Notes: generated by a model not told the origin, from the sequence alone. A stretch of 64,000 bases of DNA from Flavihumibacter solisilvae (GCF_000814475.1 NZ_JSVC01000027.1:62001-126000); one strand, 5' to 3'; numbered from the stretch's first letter, positions 35,375 through 45,197 are shown. Numbers and translations are program-made.

Positions 35375-37168
35375 ATGAAAATTCTGCTACAATATCTCAA
35401 ACCTTATAAATGGCTGGTGCTGCTTACCCTGCTGCTCGCGTCGATCAACTCCGGCTTCTCATTACTTGATCCCATCATTTTCGGCAGGATGACCAAGGTC
35501 GCTTTCGACGTCTATCACTACCGGGACCTCGGAAACTGGAACGTCTATGTCAATGCTGTCCTCTGGCTTCTACTCCTTTCCATCGGGGTGGCAATGGTAA
35601 GCCGTATTGCAAAAGCATTCCAGGATTACTTTTTCAATGTCATTACCCAGAAGTTCGGTGCAAGGATTTTTACCGATGGCTTACAACATGCCATGTCGTT
35701 GCCCTATCACGAATTTGAAGACCAGCGAAGCGGTGAAACACTAAGCATCCTGCAAAAGGTAGAAAACGATACGGAGCGCTTTATTTCGAACTTCATCAAT
35801 ATTCTGTTTGGGGTCATGATCGGGATTCTGTTTGTCAGCATTTATGCTTTCAGCATTCACTGGACGCTACCGTTCGTGTACTTTGGAGGAATATTCCTGC
35901 TCACGATCATCACGAACCTGCTGAGCAAAAAAATAAAGACCATTCAGAAAAACATAGTCTCACAAACTACATCACTGGCCGGCACTACAACCGAATCTCT
36001 GAGAAATATAGAACTGATCAAAAGTCTTGGCCTTACCAGGCAGGAGGTTGAGAGACTGAACAAAAACACCTATAAAATCCTCGGGCTCGAACTCACAAAG
36101 GTAAAAAGAGTACGTAGTCTGAGTTTCGTACAGGGCACTTTCGTTAATACACTTCGCCAGGTGATCCTGTTTATCCTTATGTGGCTGATATATAAAGGCA
36201 ATATGAAACCTGAAGAACTTGTCACTATGCAATTCTATTCCTTTTTCATTTTCAGTCCCTTGCAGGAAATCGGCAACATCATTCTCTCCTATCGCGAAGC
36301 GGAAGCATCACTTAACAATTTCCGCGACCTGATGCACAAGAAACCTGAACCAAGACCGGTTCATCCAAAATCATTGTCTGCGATAAGTTCACTAGTCTTC
36401 AATAAAGTGAGCTTTCGTCATAAGACCGCACAACAACATGCAATTAACCAGATCAGCTTCTCGGTAAAAAAAGGTGAAACCATTGCTTTTGTCGGGCCAT
36501 CAGGTGCCGGCAAAACTACCCTCGTAAAACTGCTTGTCGGATTGTATCGCCCCCAGGACGGCAGCATCAATTACAACGGCATCAATGAAAATGAGGTCGA
36601 CTTTGAAGAATTGCGGAAACAGATAGGTTTTGTTACACAGGATACGCAGTTGTTTGCCGGCTCCATCAGGGAAAACCTGACCTTCGTTCGGCCAGAAGCT
36701 ACCGAGGAGCAGGTTATAGATGCGCTTCATAAAGCAAGCTGCCAGAACCTGCTGCGGAGAGCAGAAAAAGGAATTGATACAATGATCGGTGAAGGAGGAT
36801 TAAAACTGAGCGGTGGTGAAAAACAACGTTTGTCAATTGCAAGATCACTCCTGCGACATCCTAATCTCCTGATCTTTGACGAAGCGACCTCAGCGCTCGA
36901 TAGCCTGACCGAAGAAGAGATCACCACGACAATCCGGAATATTTCTGCGCAGCGCGAACAAGTCACTATTATGATAGCACACCGGTTATCCACTATTATG
37001 CATGCGGACCGTATTTATGTGCTCGAAAAAGGAGAAGTAGTGGAAACAGGAACACATCTCGACCTGCTCGAAGAAAAGGGATTATACTATGCCATGTGGC
37101 GTCAACAGATTGGCGAACGCAAAATCTTACAACAGGCTGCTATTCCTGAACCCTCGCAACAAAATTAA
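35375..37168 (+). CDS. ABC exporter, fused permease and ATPase (MsbA-like)
   Basis: A 597-residue half-transporter working as a homodimer. Six membrane helices fill residues 1-310; the ATPase domain has Walker A GPSGAGKTT, the Q-loop near GFVTQDTQLFAG, signature LSGGEKQR, Walker B LLIFDEATSALD and the switch His in IAHRLST. MsbA-type members flip lipid A or other lipids; peptide and drug exporters look similar, so the substrate is open. Its location beside polysaccharide genes slightly favours a lipid-linked substrate. The last 29 bp overlap the convergent lipoprotein gene. Confidence 0.93.
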   Translation: MKILLQYLKPYKWLVLLTLLLASINSGFSLLDPIIFGRMTKVAFDVYHYRDLGNWNVYVNAVLWLLLLSIGVAMVSRIAKAFQDYFFNVITQKFGARIFTDGLQHAMSLPYHEFEDQRSGETLSILQKVENDTERFISNFINILFGVMIGILFVSIYAFSIHWTLPFVYFGGIFLLTIITNLLSKKIKTIQKNIVSQTTSLAGTTTESLRNIELIKSLGLTRQEVERLNKNTYKILGLELTKVKRVRSLSFVQGTFVNTLRQVILFILMWLIYKGNMKPEELVTMQFYSFFIFSPLQEIGNIILSYREAEASLNNFRDLMHKKPEPRPVHPKSLSAISSLVFNKVSFRHKTAQQHAINQISFSVKKGETIAFVGPSGAGKTTLVKLLVGLYRPQDGSINYNGINENEVDFEELRKQIGFVTQDTQLFAGSIRENLTFVRPEATEEQVIDALHKASCQNLLRRAEKGIDTMIGEGGLKLSGGEKQRLSIARSLLRHPNLLIFDEATSALDSLTEEEITTTIRNISAQREQVTIMIAHRLSTIMHADRIYVLEKGEVVETGTHLDLLEEKGLYYAMWRQQIGERKILQQAAIPEPSQQN

Positions 37169-37694
37169 GGTCAATATCAGTCTCGCCTTTGCTTACATCA
37201 TCGTTGGAAGCTTTATTGCCTGGCTTATGCTTGAGCACAAAGCGTACGGTTCCGGTACTTACTTCACCGGTAGTCCATTGCGATAGTATTCCCAGGGGTA
37301 ATCCCGCATTATCCTGGTCTGTGACGGCAACATTAATATTCACACCTGCCGGCAAATAGAAAAACTGGTGATCATCTGCCTCTTCAGCAACTTCGGCAGT
37401 AATATCTGTATCCGGATCAGTACTTTCATTCAGCAAGGTTGCTGTTACACTATAAGTTGTATTCGGGCGTAACCTGATCTCATCAAAATAAACAGGCTCC
37501 TCCCCCCCTTCGCCATCCGGATCACTGAAGATTACACTGAAGCGGTCGCTTGACCCATTGTCACGGAATTCAAGCACGGCTGTCGTGATCAATTCTTCCT
37601 CGTTGGCAACTTCGTCTTTGTCTTTTGAACAAGCGGCCAGGGATAAAGCGAAAGCCAATAACGCAACAAAAAAAGGCCGGTGAAACTGTTTCAT
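37140..37694 (-). CDS. Small lipoprotein paired with the TonB-dependent receptor
   Basis: A 184-residue predicted lipoprotein: ALSLAAC is the lipobox, followed by a short charged spacer. The mature protein is acidic and beta-rich, with many Asp and Glu (FSDPDGEGGEEPVYFDE), which could bind cations. It begins 28 bp after the receptor stop on the same strand, so the two are likely one operon and the protein may be a surface partner of the receptor. No known family is recognised. Confidence 0.78.
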   Translation of the reverse strand: MKQFHRPFFVALLAFALSLAACSKDKDEVANEEELITTAVLEFRDNGSSDRFSVIFSDPDGEGGEEPVYFDEIRLRPNTTYSVTATLLNESTDPDTDITAEVAEEADDHQFFYLPAGVNINVAVTDQDNAGLPLGILSQWTTGEVSTGTVRFVLKHKPGNKASNDDVSKGETDIDLNFVARVQE

Positions 37695-37722
37695 TTTACA
37701 CGATTTGATCTTTTAAAATGGA

Positions 37723-40089
37723 CTATTGTTTTTTGACCCCGAGTGGAATTTTCACCCGTAAGCCGATGTTTCTTCCCATATCCAATGCATAGTAACGGAA
37801 TGCATTCATGTAATCCCTGTATGCGACATCAAACAGGTTGTTCACGCTTAAGACCAGGAACAATGGCTGTCGCCCCATCATCAGTTTCGTACCCGCTTCA
37901 GCGTTAGTAAGCAGGTATGCCCCAGGCGGCGGCGCATAATCCGGTTGAAGTGTTATGGTTCCGTCAGGAAGCTGCTTCTCAATATTTCCACTGTCGGGAA
38001 CGCGTGTTTGTTTCATCACCTGCTGCAGGTTGATTTTGACATATGAATCCTGCAGTTTTTTCCCGTTACCAAAATCATATTGCAACTCAGCTTCATACCT
38101 GTCGGCAGGCATCTGAATCAGCCAGTCATCCGCCTGTTTATCCCACGCACGAAGCAACGATGCTTTAACGGCGGCTTTCCAGTGAGCCGTTATGGCATAA
38201 CCCGCTGAAAGATCCAAACCGGTCAGACGGGCATTCGTTTGCCGGTATTCAAACGCCGGAAATGCTCCACGTATCGTCAGCACAGGCGGATATGTTGGCG
38301 CCAGATAAATAAAGTCATTAATATCCTTATAATAAAACCCCAGGTCAATATCCCACTTCGAAGGGTTGTACAAAAAGTTAAGCAGCCAGCTGTTCGCACG
38401 CTCAGGTTGCAGTGTCGGATTGCCTTTCTCGACCCTTGCCGAACTATGGTGAAGGCCATCGCTGTATAGTTCATTTACCTGTGGTGCACGCCATGCGCTG
38501 GAAAAATTCAGCGTAGTTTTAAGGTCATCACGCCACCTGTATGTAAAACCTGCAGATCCCGACATGCTGCTGAAATACCGGTCGTCGTAGACCCCTGCCT
38601 GGTTATCGCTCACGTCATAGATCGAGCGAATATCATACCGCAATCCTCCTTCAAGAATCCACTTTGCATGCGACCATTTTTCGATCAGAAAGACGCCTGC
38701 ATTATATGCCCGGTAATTCGGGATAAAAAGCCGTTGCTTGTAGCTCTCATTCTTTTGAAGTGAAGCGGTTGCACCAATGGTTCCCCGTAATCCCTTCCAG
38801 CTGTTGTGATCCCACACCAGGTCGGCATTACCGGTATTTATTCCAAGATCGAGTTGGGGCACGTTCGAGCTTGACTGAAACTTGCGCATGTCAAACTCCA
38901 TGCGGTTGTTGTACTGGCCCGAAAGCACAAGGTTCAATTTTCCAGCATTACCTGTAGCAAGGTATGATCTTATCTTCAGCAGCTGGTGATGTACTTCCTG
39001 GTAGGGCCGGTCAATCGAATAGCTGAAAGAAGCATTTTTTATCTCAGGGGAAGGCTCCTGCCGGTCAATAATATTTTGGAGGTCAGTTACATTTCCGATA
39101 TGCGCGCCCTTAAATATTCCCAATTTGGTATTGAACTGGCTATAGAAGACTTCGACTCCACGGTGAGCATTCTGGAGACCCGCAGCAACTGAAAAGTTAT
39201 ATTCCTCCACCCCGGAATTTACCAGCCAGTAATCGGGCGTTTTAGCATCCCCGCCTTTCTTTAATGTTCCCTGAAGTCGCCAGGAAAATGCAGGGATTTT
39301 CCTGGCATTACCTTCAACAATCCCGGAAATAACTCCCTGGCGGCCATTGCTGAAAAAAGCCGAGTTGATTTCGCCATAAATTCCAGGATTTACAGGCAAA
39401 AGGCGAGGCTCAACCAACACAACACCACCAATAGCATCAGCACCATATCTGAGGGAACTGGCACCCTTTATCACTGTCAGGCGGTTCGCAATATAGGGGT
39501 CCACTTCGGGCGCATGCTCACTTCCCCATTGCTGTCCTTCCTGCCTGATGCCGTTATTTAATATCAATACACGGTTACTGTGTAAGCCATGGATGACGGG
39601 TTTATAAATATTGGAACCGGTCTGCAATACGCTTACTCCCGGTACCTGTTTCAATGATTCACCAAGAGTCAGACCCCTCGTAGCCTCAAGCTGCCGCCCC
39701 TTGATCTCACCGGAAATGCCGGTGCCGCGTGTGTTTGCAGTTCCGACCACTGTAACTTCCGACAGTTGTCCCTGCGCATGCGGCAGCACAAAATCCTGCC
39801 GCAGATCTTCCTTGACATGGATATGCGCTTCAAGCGGCTGACATCCTATATGTGTAATAAGCAGATTGTAACTACCCGCACAAAGGCCTTCCACCTTGAA
39901 TCGGCCGTCTTCGTCTGTACTGACAGCCTTCCTGACTTCTCGGATGAGAACATTCGCACCGCTTAACCGTTGCCTGTTATCGGCGTCGGTAACTACGCCG
40001 GTTAATCGAAACACACATTGCGCCCGGACTCCCAGACCCGTAAATACCAATATAATTGCAAAAAAAAATTTTCCGGTCAGATTCACCAT
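37723..40089 (-). CDS. TonB-dependent receptor
   Basis: A 788-residue outer-membrane receptor. A signal peptide is followed by a carboxypeptidase-like beta domain (about residues 27-105), the plug domain with the signature IHGLHSNRVLILNNGIRQEG and EHAPEVDPYIANRL, and a 22-strand barrel ending in a typical final strand. The plug text is of the kind seen in metal-type receptors such as ZnuD, but the substrate is unproven. It has a well-placed promoter of its own and is followed by the small lipoprotein gene. Confidence 0.92.
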   Translation of the reverse strand: MVNLTGKFFFAIILVFTGLGVRAQCVFRLTGVVTDADNRQRLSGANVLIREVRKAVSTDEDGRFKVEGLCAGSYNLLITHIGCQPLEAHIHVKEDLRQDFVLPHAQGQLSEVTVVGTANTRGTGISGEIKGRQLEATRGLTLGESLKQVPGVSVLQTGSNIYKPVIHGLHSNRVLILNNGIRQEGQQWGSEHAPEVDPYIANRLTVIKGASSLRYGADAIGGVVLVEPRLLPVNPGIYGEINSAFFSNGRQGVISGIVEGNARKIPAFSWRLQGTLKKGGDAKTPDYWLVNSGVEEYNFSVAAGLQNAHRGVEVFYSQFNTKLGIFKGAHIGNVTDLQNIIDRQEPSPEIKNASFSYSIDRPYQEVHHQLLKIRSYLATGNAGKLNLVLSGQYNNRMEFDMRKFQSSSNVPQLDLGINTGNADLVWDHNSWKGLRGTIGATASLQKNESYKQRLFIPNYRAYNAGVFLIEKWSHAKWILEGGLRYDIRSIYDVSDNQAGVYDDRYFSSMSGSAGFTYRWRDDLKTTLNFSSAWRAPQVNELYSDGLHHSSARVEKGNPTLQPERANSWLLNFLYNPSKWDIDLGFYYKDINDFIYLAPTYPPVLTIRGAFPAFEYRQTNARLTGLDLSAGYAITAHWKAAVKASLLRAWDKQADDWLIQMPADRYEAELQYDFGNGKKLQDSYVKINLQQVMKQTRVPDSGNIEKQLPDGTITLQPDYAPPPGAYLLTNAEAGTKLMMGRQPLFLVLSVNNLFDVAYRDYMNAFRYYALDMGRNIGLRVKIPLGVKKQ

Positions 40090-40107
40090 TTCCTACTTTA
40101 AGATGGA

Positions 40108-40137
40108 CAAAACTAAGGAAAACAGCATTAATTGCAA
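40108..40137 (-). promoter_or_regulatory. Bacteroidota promoter of the TonB-dependent receptor gene
   Basis: On the minus strand TTG (40135-40137) is separated by exactly 19 nt from TAGTTTTG (40108-40115), the consensus -33/-7 arrangement. The ATG at 40089 then lies about 12 nt after the expected start point. The site sits in the 61-bp gap downstream of the histidine kinase gene. Confidence 0.65.
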
Positions 40138-40150
40138 CAATGTTGCTTTT

Positions 40151-41998
40151 TTATTTGGAAAATCTCACGGTGAAGGTGGTTCCTGCCCCGGGTTCGCTTT
40201 CCACGAGGATAGTCCCGTTCAGTTCATTTACCAGGCGTTGTACTATAGATAATCCCAGCCCTGTTGAGGATTCGCCAGCTGTCGGCCGGGCTGAAAGTTG
40301 TGCATACTTTCCAAAAAGGAAATGTTGTTCTTCCTTAGGAATTCCTATGCCCTCATCTGCCACTTCCAGTTCAACATGATCTTTGTCTTCGCGGACAGAT
40401 ACAGTTATTGATTTGCCAGAGAATGTAAACTTTATGGCGTTGGAAACGAGGTTATCGAGAATACGGGAAAAAAGATGTTGATCGGTAAGCAGGTAAACCG
40501 GTAGTTGCGGCCGGATAGTCTGCAGTTTGACTTCTTTTCGCTGCGCAGCAGGCAGGTGGGTACTCACGAGGTGATCCGTAAAAGCAGCAACATCCATTTC
40601 CTCAAGTTCAAGTTTTTCATGGCGGGTGCCCTGTTTTTCAATTTCAAGGATATTCCTGATAAGCCTTTCTCCGTTTAGGGATGACTCCCTGATCCGTGCC
40701 AGCGCATTTCGCTGCTCCGGAGTCAGGCTGTTATCTTTTTCCAACAGCTGGCTCCACATGGCGATGCTGGCAAAAGGTGAACCCAGGTCATGAGAAACGA
40801 TGCTGATCAATGAATTCTTTTCATAATTCAGATCTGCGAGCTTTTCCTTCTGCCTGACGATCACCTGGTTCACTTCCACAAGTTTCCGGTTACTTCTCCG
40901 GTAAACTACAAGTAGGAGACCGACAAGTAACCCGATAAGCACAGCTGCACTTGCCAGTGAGCTCAGAGTTTTGTTACGAAGTTTCTCATGTTCAACTTCG
41001 GCCTGCAGCAGCCTGTTCCTGTTTTCTCTGTCGCTTGCATTGAAACGCTCCTGGAGCTCAACGATGGTTCTTCCGGAGGCTTCGTTCACCAATGCCGTGT
41101 CAAGCTGGTACCACTTCCGCTGATACCCGTATGCCAGCCGGTAATTTTCCAGCTTTTCATACAACTTGGCGAACAATGCGTAAGTATCCGCTTCCTTGCT
41201 CTTCGATTCCAACGAAATAGCAAGCTGCAGGGCACTATCAGTATGCAATGTCGCTGAGTCGTATTTTTTCAATTCAATGTAGGCATCACCGATATTGAGG
41301 TGATCGACCCACAGGTCCGCCGAATTCCTGGTTTTATCGTGAATCAGTTTGTTCTGACGGAAATAACCAAGTGCTTTTAAAAACTGTTGCTTCTTGAAAT
41401 ACGCATTTCCGGTATTGTTGTAAACAAAAGGAAGTGACTCTTCATGATGATGCTGGTTTATCAGGCGGTGTGCCACATTAAGAAAGTAAAGGGCACTGTC
41501 GGGCATGTTAAGCAGGTTATAAATTGCCCCGATGTTGCAGTAGCTCGAAATCATACTGGAAACCTCTCCGTTCTTCTCGACCAGGCGGAGTGACTGCATA
41601 TACACGTCCTTAGCCTTTTCCGGCTGCTTGATTGCCGAATAAACAATTGCCAGGTCGCTTAAGGCAGCAATTTCATATTCCGTAATTGAAGATTCCCGTG
41701 ATGCTGACAGGGTGAACAGATAATACCGGATCGCATTTTCATAATTGCCCGATAGCTCGCTGTGATAACCTCTCAACCTGTTTGCAAGGATCTTCCCCTT
41801 ACCGAATTTCAGCGAGGATGATTGTTTCTCGATGTATGCGGCTACCCATTCAATAGAATCCAGCTTTTCTTCATTGAAGGAAATGGTGCGATCGTATAAA
41901 TCTTTGAGGTAAGTGGTATCAACAGGTTGTGCTTGCGCAACCCATCCCATGCAAACGCTTACGGCTATAATATAAAGCGCTCTCAAAAAATCAGTCAA
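40151..41998 (-). CDS. Sensor histidine kinase with TPR sensor region
   Basis: A 615-residue membrane kinase. After a signal peptide (ending near VAQAQ) come about six tetratricopeptide-like repeats (residues 45-300), a coiled segment, one membrane helix (SAAVLIGLLVGLLLVVY), the dimerisation domain with His in SHDLGSPFAS, and a HATPase domain with N box NLVSNAIKF and G boxes DEGIGIP and GLGLSIV. The TPR part faces the periplasm and probably senses a protein or peptide. TTG start overlaps the regulator gene stop by 8 bp, so the pair forms one unit. Confidence 0.92.
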   Translation of the reverse strand: MTDFLRALYIIAVSVCMGWVAQAQPVDTTYLKDLYDRTISFNEEKLDSIEWVAAYIEKQSSSLKFGKGKILANRLRGYHSELSGNYENAIRYYLFTLSASRESSITEYEIAALSDLAIVYSAIKQPEKAKDVYMQSLRLVEKNGEVSSMISSYCNIGAIYNLLNMPDSALYFLNVAHRLINQHHHEESLPFVYNNTGNAYFKKQQFLKALGYFRQNKLIHDKTRNSADLWVDHLNIGDAYIELKKYDSATLHTDSALQLAISLESKSKEADTYALFAKLYEKLENYRLAYGYQRKWYQLDTALVNEASGRTIVELQERFNASDRENRNRLLQAEVEHEKLRNKTLSSLASAAVLIGLLVGLLLVVYRRSNRKLVEVNQVIVRQKEKLADLNYEKNSLISIVSHDLGSPFASIAMWSQLLEKDNSLTPEQRNALARIRESSLNGERLIRNILEIEKQGTRHEKLELEEMDVAAFTDHLVSTHLPAAQRKEVKLQTIRPQLPVYLLTDQHLFSRILDNLVSNAIKFTFSGKSITVSVREDKDHVELEVADEGIGIPKEEQHFLFGKYAQLSARPTAGESSTGLGLSIVQRLVNELNGTILVESEPGAGTTFTVRFSK

Positions 41999-42641
41999 TC
42001 AGGTTATTCCTGATGGCAAACTTGACCAGCCCCACAGTATTCTGCACACCAAGTTTGGCGATCAGGTTCTTACGATGTGTTTCTACGGTGCTAATGCTCA
42101 GGAAAAGCTTCTGTGCAATCTCAGCATTGCTGAATTCCTTGCAGACGAGCTTGAGTACTTCTATTTCCCTCCTCGAAAGGATCTCTTCAACTTTCCGGTC
42201 TTCAATAGTAAGCGTATTCCTGAAATCATTTTCACTCAATATATCAATTTCCTTGCTGAAATACGTGCTGCCGTCACTAACTGATTTTATTGCTGAAACC
42301 AGTTCGTCTATTGTAGCGTTTTTAAGTATGTAGCCCTGTACTTCATATTTCAGCAGTTTATGGACATACCGGGTTCCCCGCATAAGGGTCAGGTATATAA
42401 TTCTCTGGTTAGGCCGGATCTTCTTTATTTCCCTGATCAGGTCTTCTTCTTCCATATCCGGAAGGTGAACATCAAGCAGCAGCACATCTTCCGGGGAGAG
42501 TTCAGGAAGCCTGGAAAGAAGATGTCTTGCCGACAGACTCGTTCCGGTAACTACCACGTCCGCATGTTTCTGTAACAGGAGTGAAAGGCCTTCTAAGTAC
42601 ATCTCATGGTCATCCGTTATATAAACCCTTGTTATACTCAT
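41991..42641 (-). CDS. LuxR/NarL-type response regulator
   Basis: A 216-residue regulator. Receiver domain: acidic pair DDHE near residue 10, phospho-acceptor Asp in LLLDVHLPD, the conserved Thr in YLTLMRG and Lys in YILKNA. The C-terminal LuxR helix-turn-helix reads LSRREIEVLKLVCKEFSNAE and STVETHRKNLIAKLG. It partners the overlapping TPR kinase and is probably a DNA-binding activator; targets are unknown, though the TonB receptor directly downstream is an obvious candidate. Confidence 0.93.
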   Translation of the reverse strand: MSITRVYITDDHEMYLEGLSLLLQKHADVVVTGTSLSARHLLSRLPELSPEDVLLLDVHLPDMEEEDLIREIKKIRPNQRIIYLTLMRGTRYVHKLLKYEVQGYILKNATIDELVSAIKSVSDGSTYFSKEIDILSENDFRNTLTIEDRKVEEILSRREIEVLKLVCKEFSNAEIAQKLFLSISTVETHRKNLIAKLGVQNTVGLVKFAIRNNLID

Positions 42642-42717
42642 TTATGCAGTTTTCTATTGAGCCCTTTTAAACAGGGATTACAAAGAAAATGCTTTTAGGC
42701 ATCATATATATAAAAAA

Positions 42718-42737
42718 CGCTGTGTATTAACGCAGCG
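42718..42737 (-). terminator. Rho-independent terminator after the thiolase gene
   Basis: CGCTGTG (42718-42724) and CGCAGCG (42731-42737) form a 7-bp stem around a 6-nt loop. On the minus strand it is followed by six T residues (42712-42717). It lies 24 bp after the thiolase stop codon. Confidence 0.75.
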
Positions 42738-42760
42738 CTTCAAATTTTTAACCCGTTTTC

Positions 42761-43936
42761 TTACAGGTTTTCGATGATGCCGGCAATTCCCTGTCCACCA
42801 CCGACACAGGCGGTCACCATCCCGTATTTTTTATTCAGGCGTTTCATATCATGTGTAACCTGGATGGTCAGTTTTGCTCCGGTACACCCGAGTGGATGTC
42901 CCAGCGCTATCGCTCCGCCGTTGATATTAACTTTTTCAGGATCCAGGCCCGCTTCCCGGATCACCGCAAGTGCCTGTGAAGCAAATGCTTCGTTCAGTTC
43001 TATCAGGTCTATATCCGTAAGATTCATTCCAGCCTGTTTCAGTGCTTTGGGAATAGCAGCCACAGGGCCGATGCCCATAATTCGTGGATCAACGCCTGCA
43101 CTCGAACAGGCAACCAGGCGTGCAATTGGCTTCAGGCCGAGTTCGTTCATCATCCTTTCTCCCATTACCACTACGAACGCCGCTCCGTCACTGGTCTGCG
43201 ATGAGTTTCCTGCCGTTACACATCCACCCGCCGCAAAAGCCGGCTTCAAACCTGCCAATACTTCGAGACTGGTGTCTGCACGCGGCCCCTCATCTGTATC
43301 AACCAGATATTGTTTTTCTTTCTTTTTGCCTGCAGCGTCAAGGTATACCTGGTCAACATTTATCGGAAGTATACCGGGTTTGAAGTAACCCTCTTTTATT
43401 GCATGGATGGCTTTCCGGTGCGACTGAAAAGAAAATTCATCCTGCGATTCGCGGCTTATGCCATACTCCCGGGCCACCGCTTCTGCCGTAAGTCCCATGC
43501 TGAGGTAGTAGTCCGGCGTTTCCTTTGCGACACTGTATGCAGGAACCGTTTTCCAGCCCGCTGTGGGAACGAGACTCATGCTTTCCGTTCCTCCGGCAAT
43601 AATACAATCTGCCAATCCGGTACGAATCTTGGCTGTTGCGATGGCTATAGTCTCAAGTCCACTGGCACAATACCTGTTCACAGTCATGCCTGGGACATCC
43701 ATCCCCAGTGCCCGTACAGAAATCATCCTGCCGATCTGGAGGCCCTGTTCCGCTTCGGGAACTGCATTTCCTACTATAAGGTCATCAACCCGTGCAGGTT
43801 CAAGTTGCGGCATTTGCGCGAGAATTCCCCTAATCACATCAACAGCAAGGTCGTCTGGACGAACGAACCTGAACCCGCCACGTTTTGCTTTGGTAACCGC
43901 AGTACGATAACCTGCCACTATATAAGCTTCCTGCAT
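42761..43936 (-). CDS. Acetyl-CoA C-acyltransferase (thiolase)
   Basis: A 391-residue thiolase. Active-site residues are visible: nucleophilic Cys in RYCASGLETIA, the His of GHPLGCTGA and the second Cys in CVGGGQG. Members cleave 3-ketoacyl-CoA in beta-oxidation or condense two acetyl-CoA. No other beta-oxidation gene is near, so the direction of use is not clear. It has its own terminator and a strong palindrome 18 bp before the start codon. Confidence 0.92.
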   Translation of the reverse strand: MQEAYIVAGYRTAVTKAKRGGFRFVRPDDLAVDVIRGILAQMPQLEPARVDDLIVGNAVPEAEQGLQIGRMISVRALGMDVPGMTVNRYCASGLETIAIATAKIRTGLADCIIAGGTESMSLVPTAGWKTVPAYSVAKETPDYYLSMGLTAEAVAREYGISRESQDEFSFQSHRKAIHAIKEGYFKPGILPINVDQVYLDAAGKKKEKQYLVDTDEGPRADTSLEVLAGLKPAFAAGGCVTAGNSSQTSDGAAFVVVMGERMMNELGLKPIARLVACSSAGVDPRIMGIGPVAAIPKALKQAGMNLTDIDLIELNEAFASQALAVIREAGLDPEKVNINGGAIALGHPLGCTGAKLTIQVTHDMKRLNKKYGMVTACVGGGQGIAGIIENL

Positions 43937-43953
43937 ATCGATCAGTTTTAATC

Positions 43954-43978
43954 ACCCGTCGGATGGTACCCGACGGGT
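43954..43978. promoter_or_regulatory. Perfect 9-bp inverted repeat between thiolase and pyrD
   Basis: ACCCGTCGG (43954-43962) and CCGACGGGT (43970-43978) are perfect reverse complements with a 7-nt spacer. The site lies 18 bp upstream of the thiolase ATG and 119 bp before the pyrD ATG. No T-run follows on either strand, so an operator or an mRNA hairpin is more likely than a terminator. Confidence 0.5.
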
Positions 43979-44097
43979 AAAATGGACAAAAAAATAAAAG
44001 TTGCATAGACAACTTTCTATTTCAAATTTAAATGATCTTTGCTGCAGGAAAAATATATTTTTTTGCAATCCACCTTCAATGGTTTTTTTTTGACACC

Positions 44098-45159
44098 ATG
44101 TATGACTTTATAAGGAAGCTGTTGTTCAGGTTTCCCACGGAACCTGTGCATTATTTTTCAATGAATTGTTTACAGGCAGGATGTTCCGTACCAGCTATGC
44201 GGAAATGGATAGCCGGAAAATTCACTCCGCCTCAGCACAACCCGGTTCATGCTTTCGGACTTACATTCAGAAATAAAGTAGGACTGGCGGCGGGATTCGA
44301 TAAAAACGCACGCTATCTCCGCGAACTGGAAACTTTGGGTTTTGGGTTCGTTGAGATCGGGACAGTTACCCCCAAACCGCAGGATGGCAATGACAGGCCA
44401 AGGCTGTTCAGGCTTCCGAAAGACCAGGCACTGATCAACAGGATGGGGTTTAATAATGACGGGGTAAAAGTGGTAGCGGAACGCTTGAGACGGTGGAAAG
44501 CAGACAGGGTATCGGAAGGAAAACAAAATATTCCCCTGGTAATAGGTGGAAACATCGGTAAGAACAAAGTGACCCCCAACGAAGAAGCATGGAAGGACTA
44601 TGAGATTTGTTTCCGGGAACTATTCGATGTTGTGGATTATTTCGTGGTGAATGTAAGTTCGCCTAATACACCTGGACTCCGTGCCCTGCAGGAAAAGGAC
44701 GCTTTATATAAGATCCTGTCACACCTTCAGACCATCAACAGCCAGCAGGCCCATCCAAAACCCCTGCTCCTTAAAATAGCACCTGACCTTACCCGTGAGC
44801 AGGTAGACGATGTAATTGACCTCGCCCAGGAAATCGAACTTGACGGCCTGGTGGCCACTAATACCACCATCAGCCGCGACGACCTTACCACGAGTCCCGC
44901 GGAACTGGAACAGATTGGCGCAGGTGGACTCAGCGGTGCACCCTTACGCCAACGAGCTACCGAAATGGTACAATACATCGCTGAACGTTCGGAAGGGAAT
45001 ATCCCGGTAATAGCCAGCGGCGGGATATTTTCCGCAGCGGACGCCCGGGAAAAGCTTGATGCCGGAGCACAACTGGTGCAGGTTTGGACGGGTTTTATTT
45101 ATGTAGGTCCGTCAATTGCAAAGGATATCTGTTCAGGTCTGCAGTCTTCAAAAAACTAA
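44098..45159 (+). CDS. pyrD: Quinone-dependent dihydroorotate dehydrogenase
   Basis: A 353-residue class 2 enzyme, membrane-associated through its N-terminal helices (MYDFIRKLLFRF). It oxidises dihydroorotate to orotate with menaquinone as acceptor. FMN-site and family segments are clear: GLAAGFDKN, GFGFVEIGTVTP, NRMGFNNDG, the catalytic Ser in VNVSSPNTPG, KIAPDL and VIASGGI. Start at 44098 fits the amphipathic N-terminus; the longer frame upstream is rejected. The pyrC gene is 26 kb away, so pyrimidine genes are scattered. Confidence 0.94.
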   Translation: MYDFIRKLLFRFPTEPVHYFSMNCLQAGCSVPAMRKWIAGKFTPPQHNPVHAFGLTFRNKVGLAAGFDKNARYLRELETLGFGFVEIGTVTPKPQDGNDRPRLFRLPKDQALINRMGFNNDGVKVVAERLRRWKADRVSEGKQNIPLVIGGNIGKNKVTPNEEAWKDYEICFRELFDVVDYFVVNVSSPNTPGLRALQEKDALYKILSHLQTINSQQAHPKPLLLKIAPDLTREQVDDVIDLAQEIELDGLVATNTTISRDDLTTSPAELEQIGAGGLSGAPLRQRATEMVQYIAERSEGNIPVIASGGIFSAADAREKLDAGAQLVQVWTGFIYVGPSIAKDICSGLQSSKN

Positions 45160-45197
45160 CCTGGCCTGGTTACCATAACAACTAACTACTTATCTCA

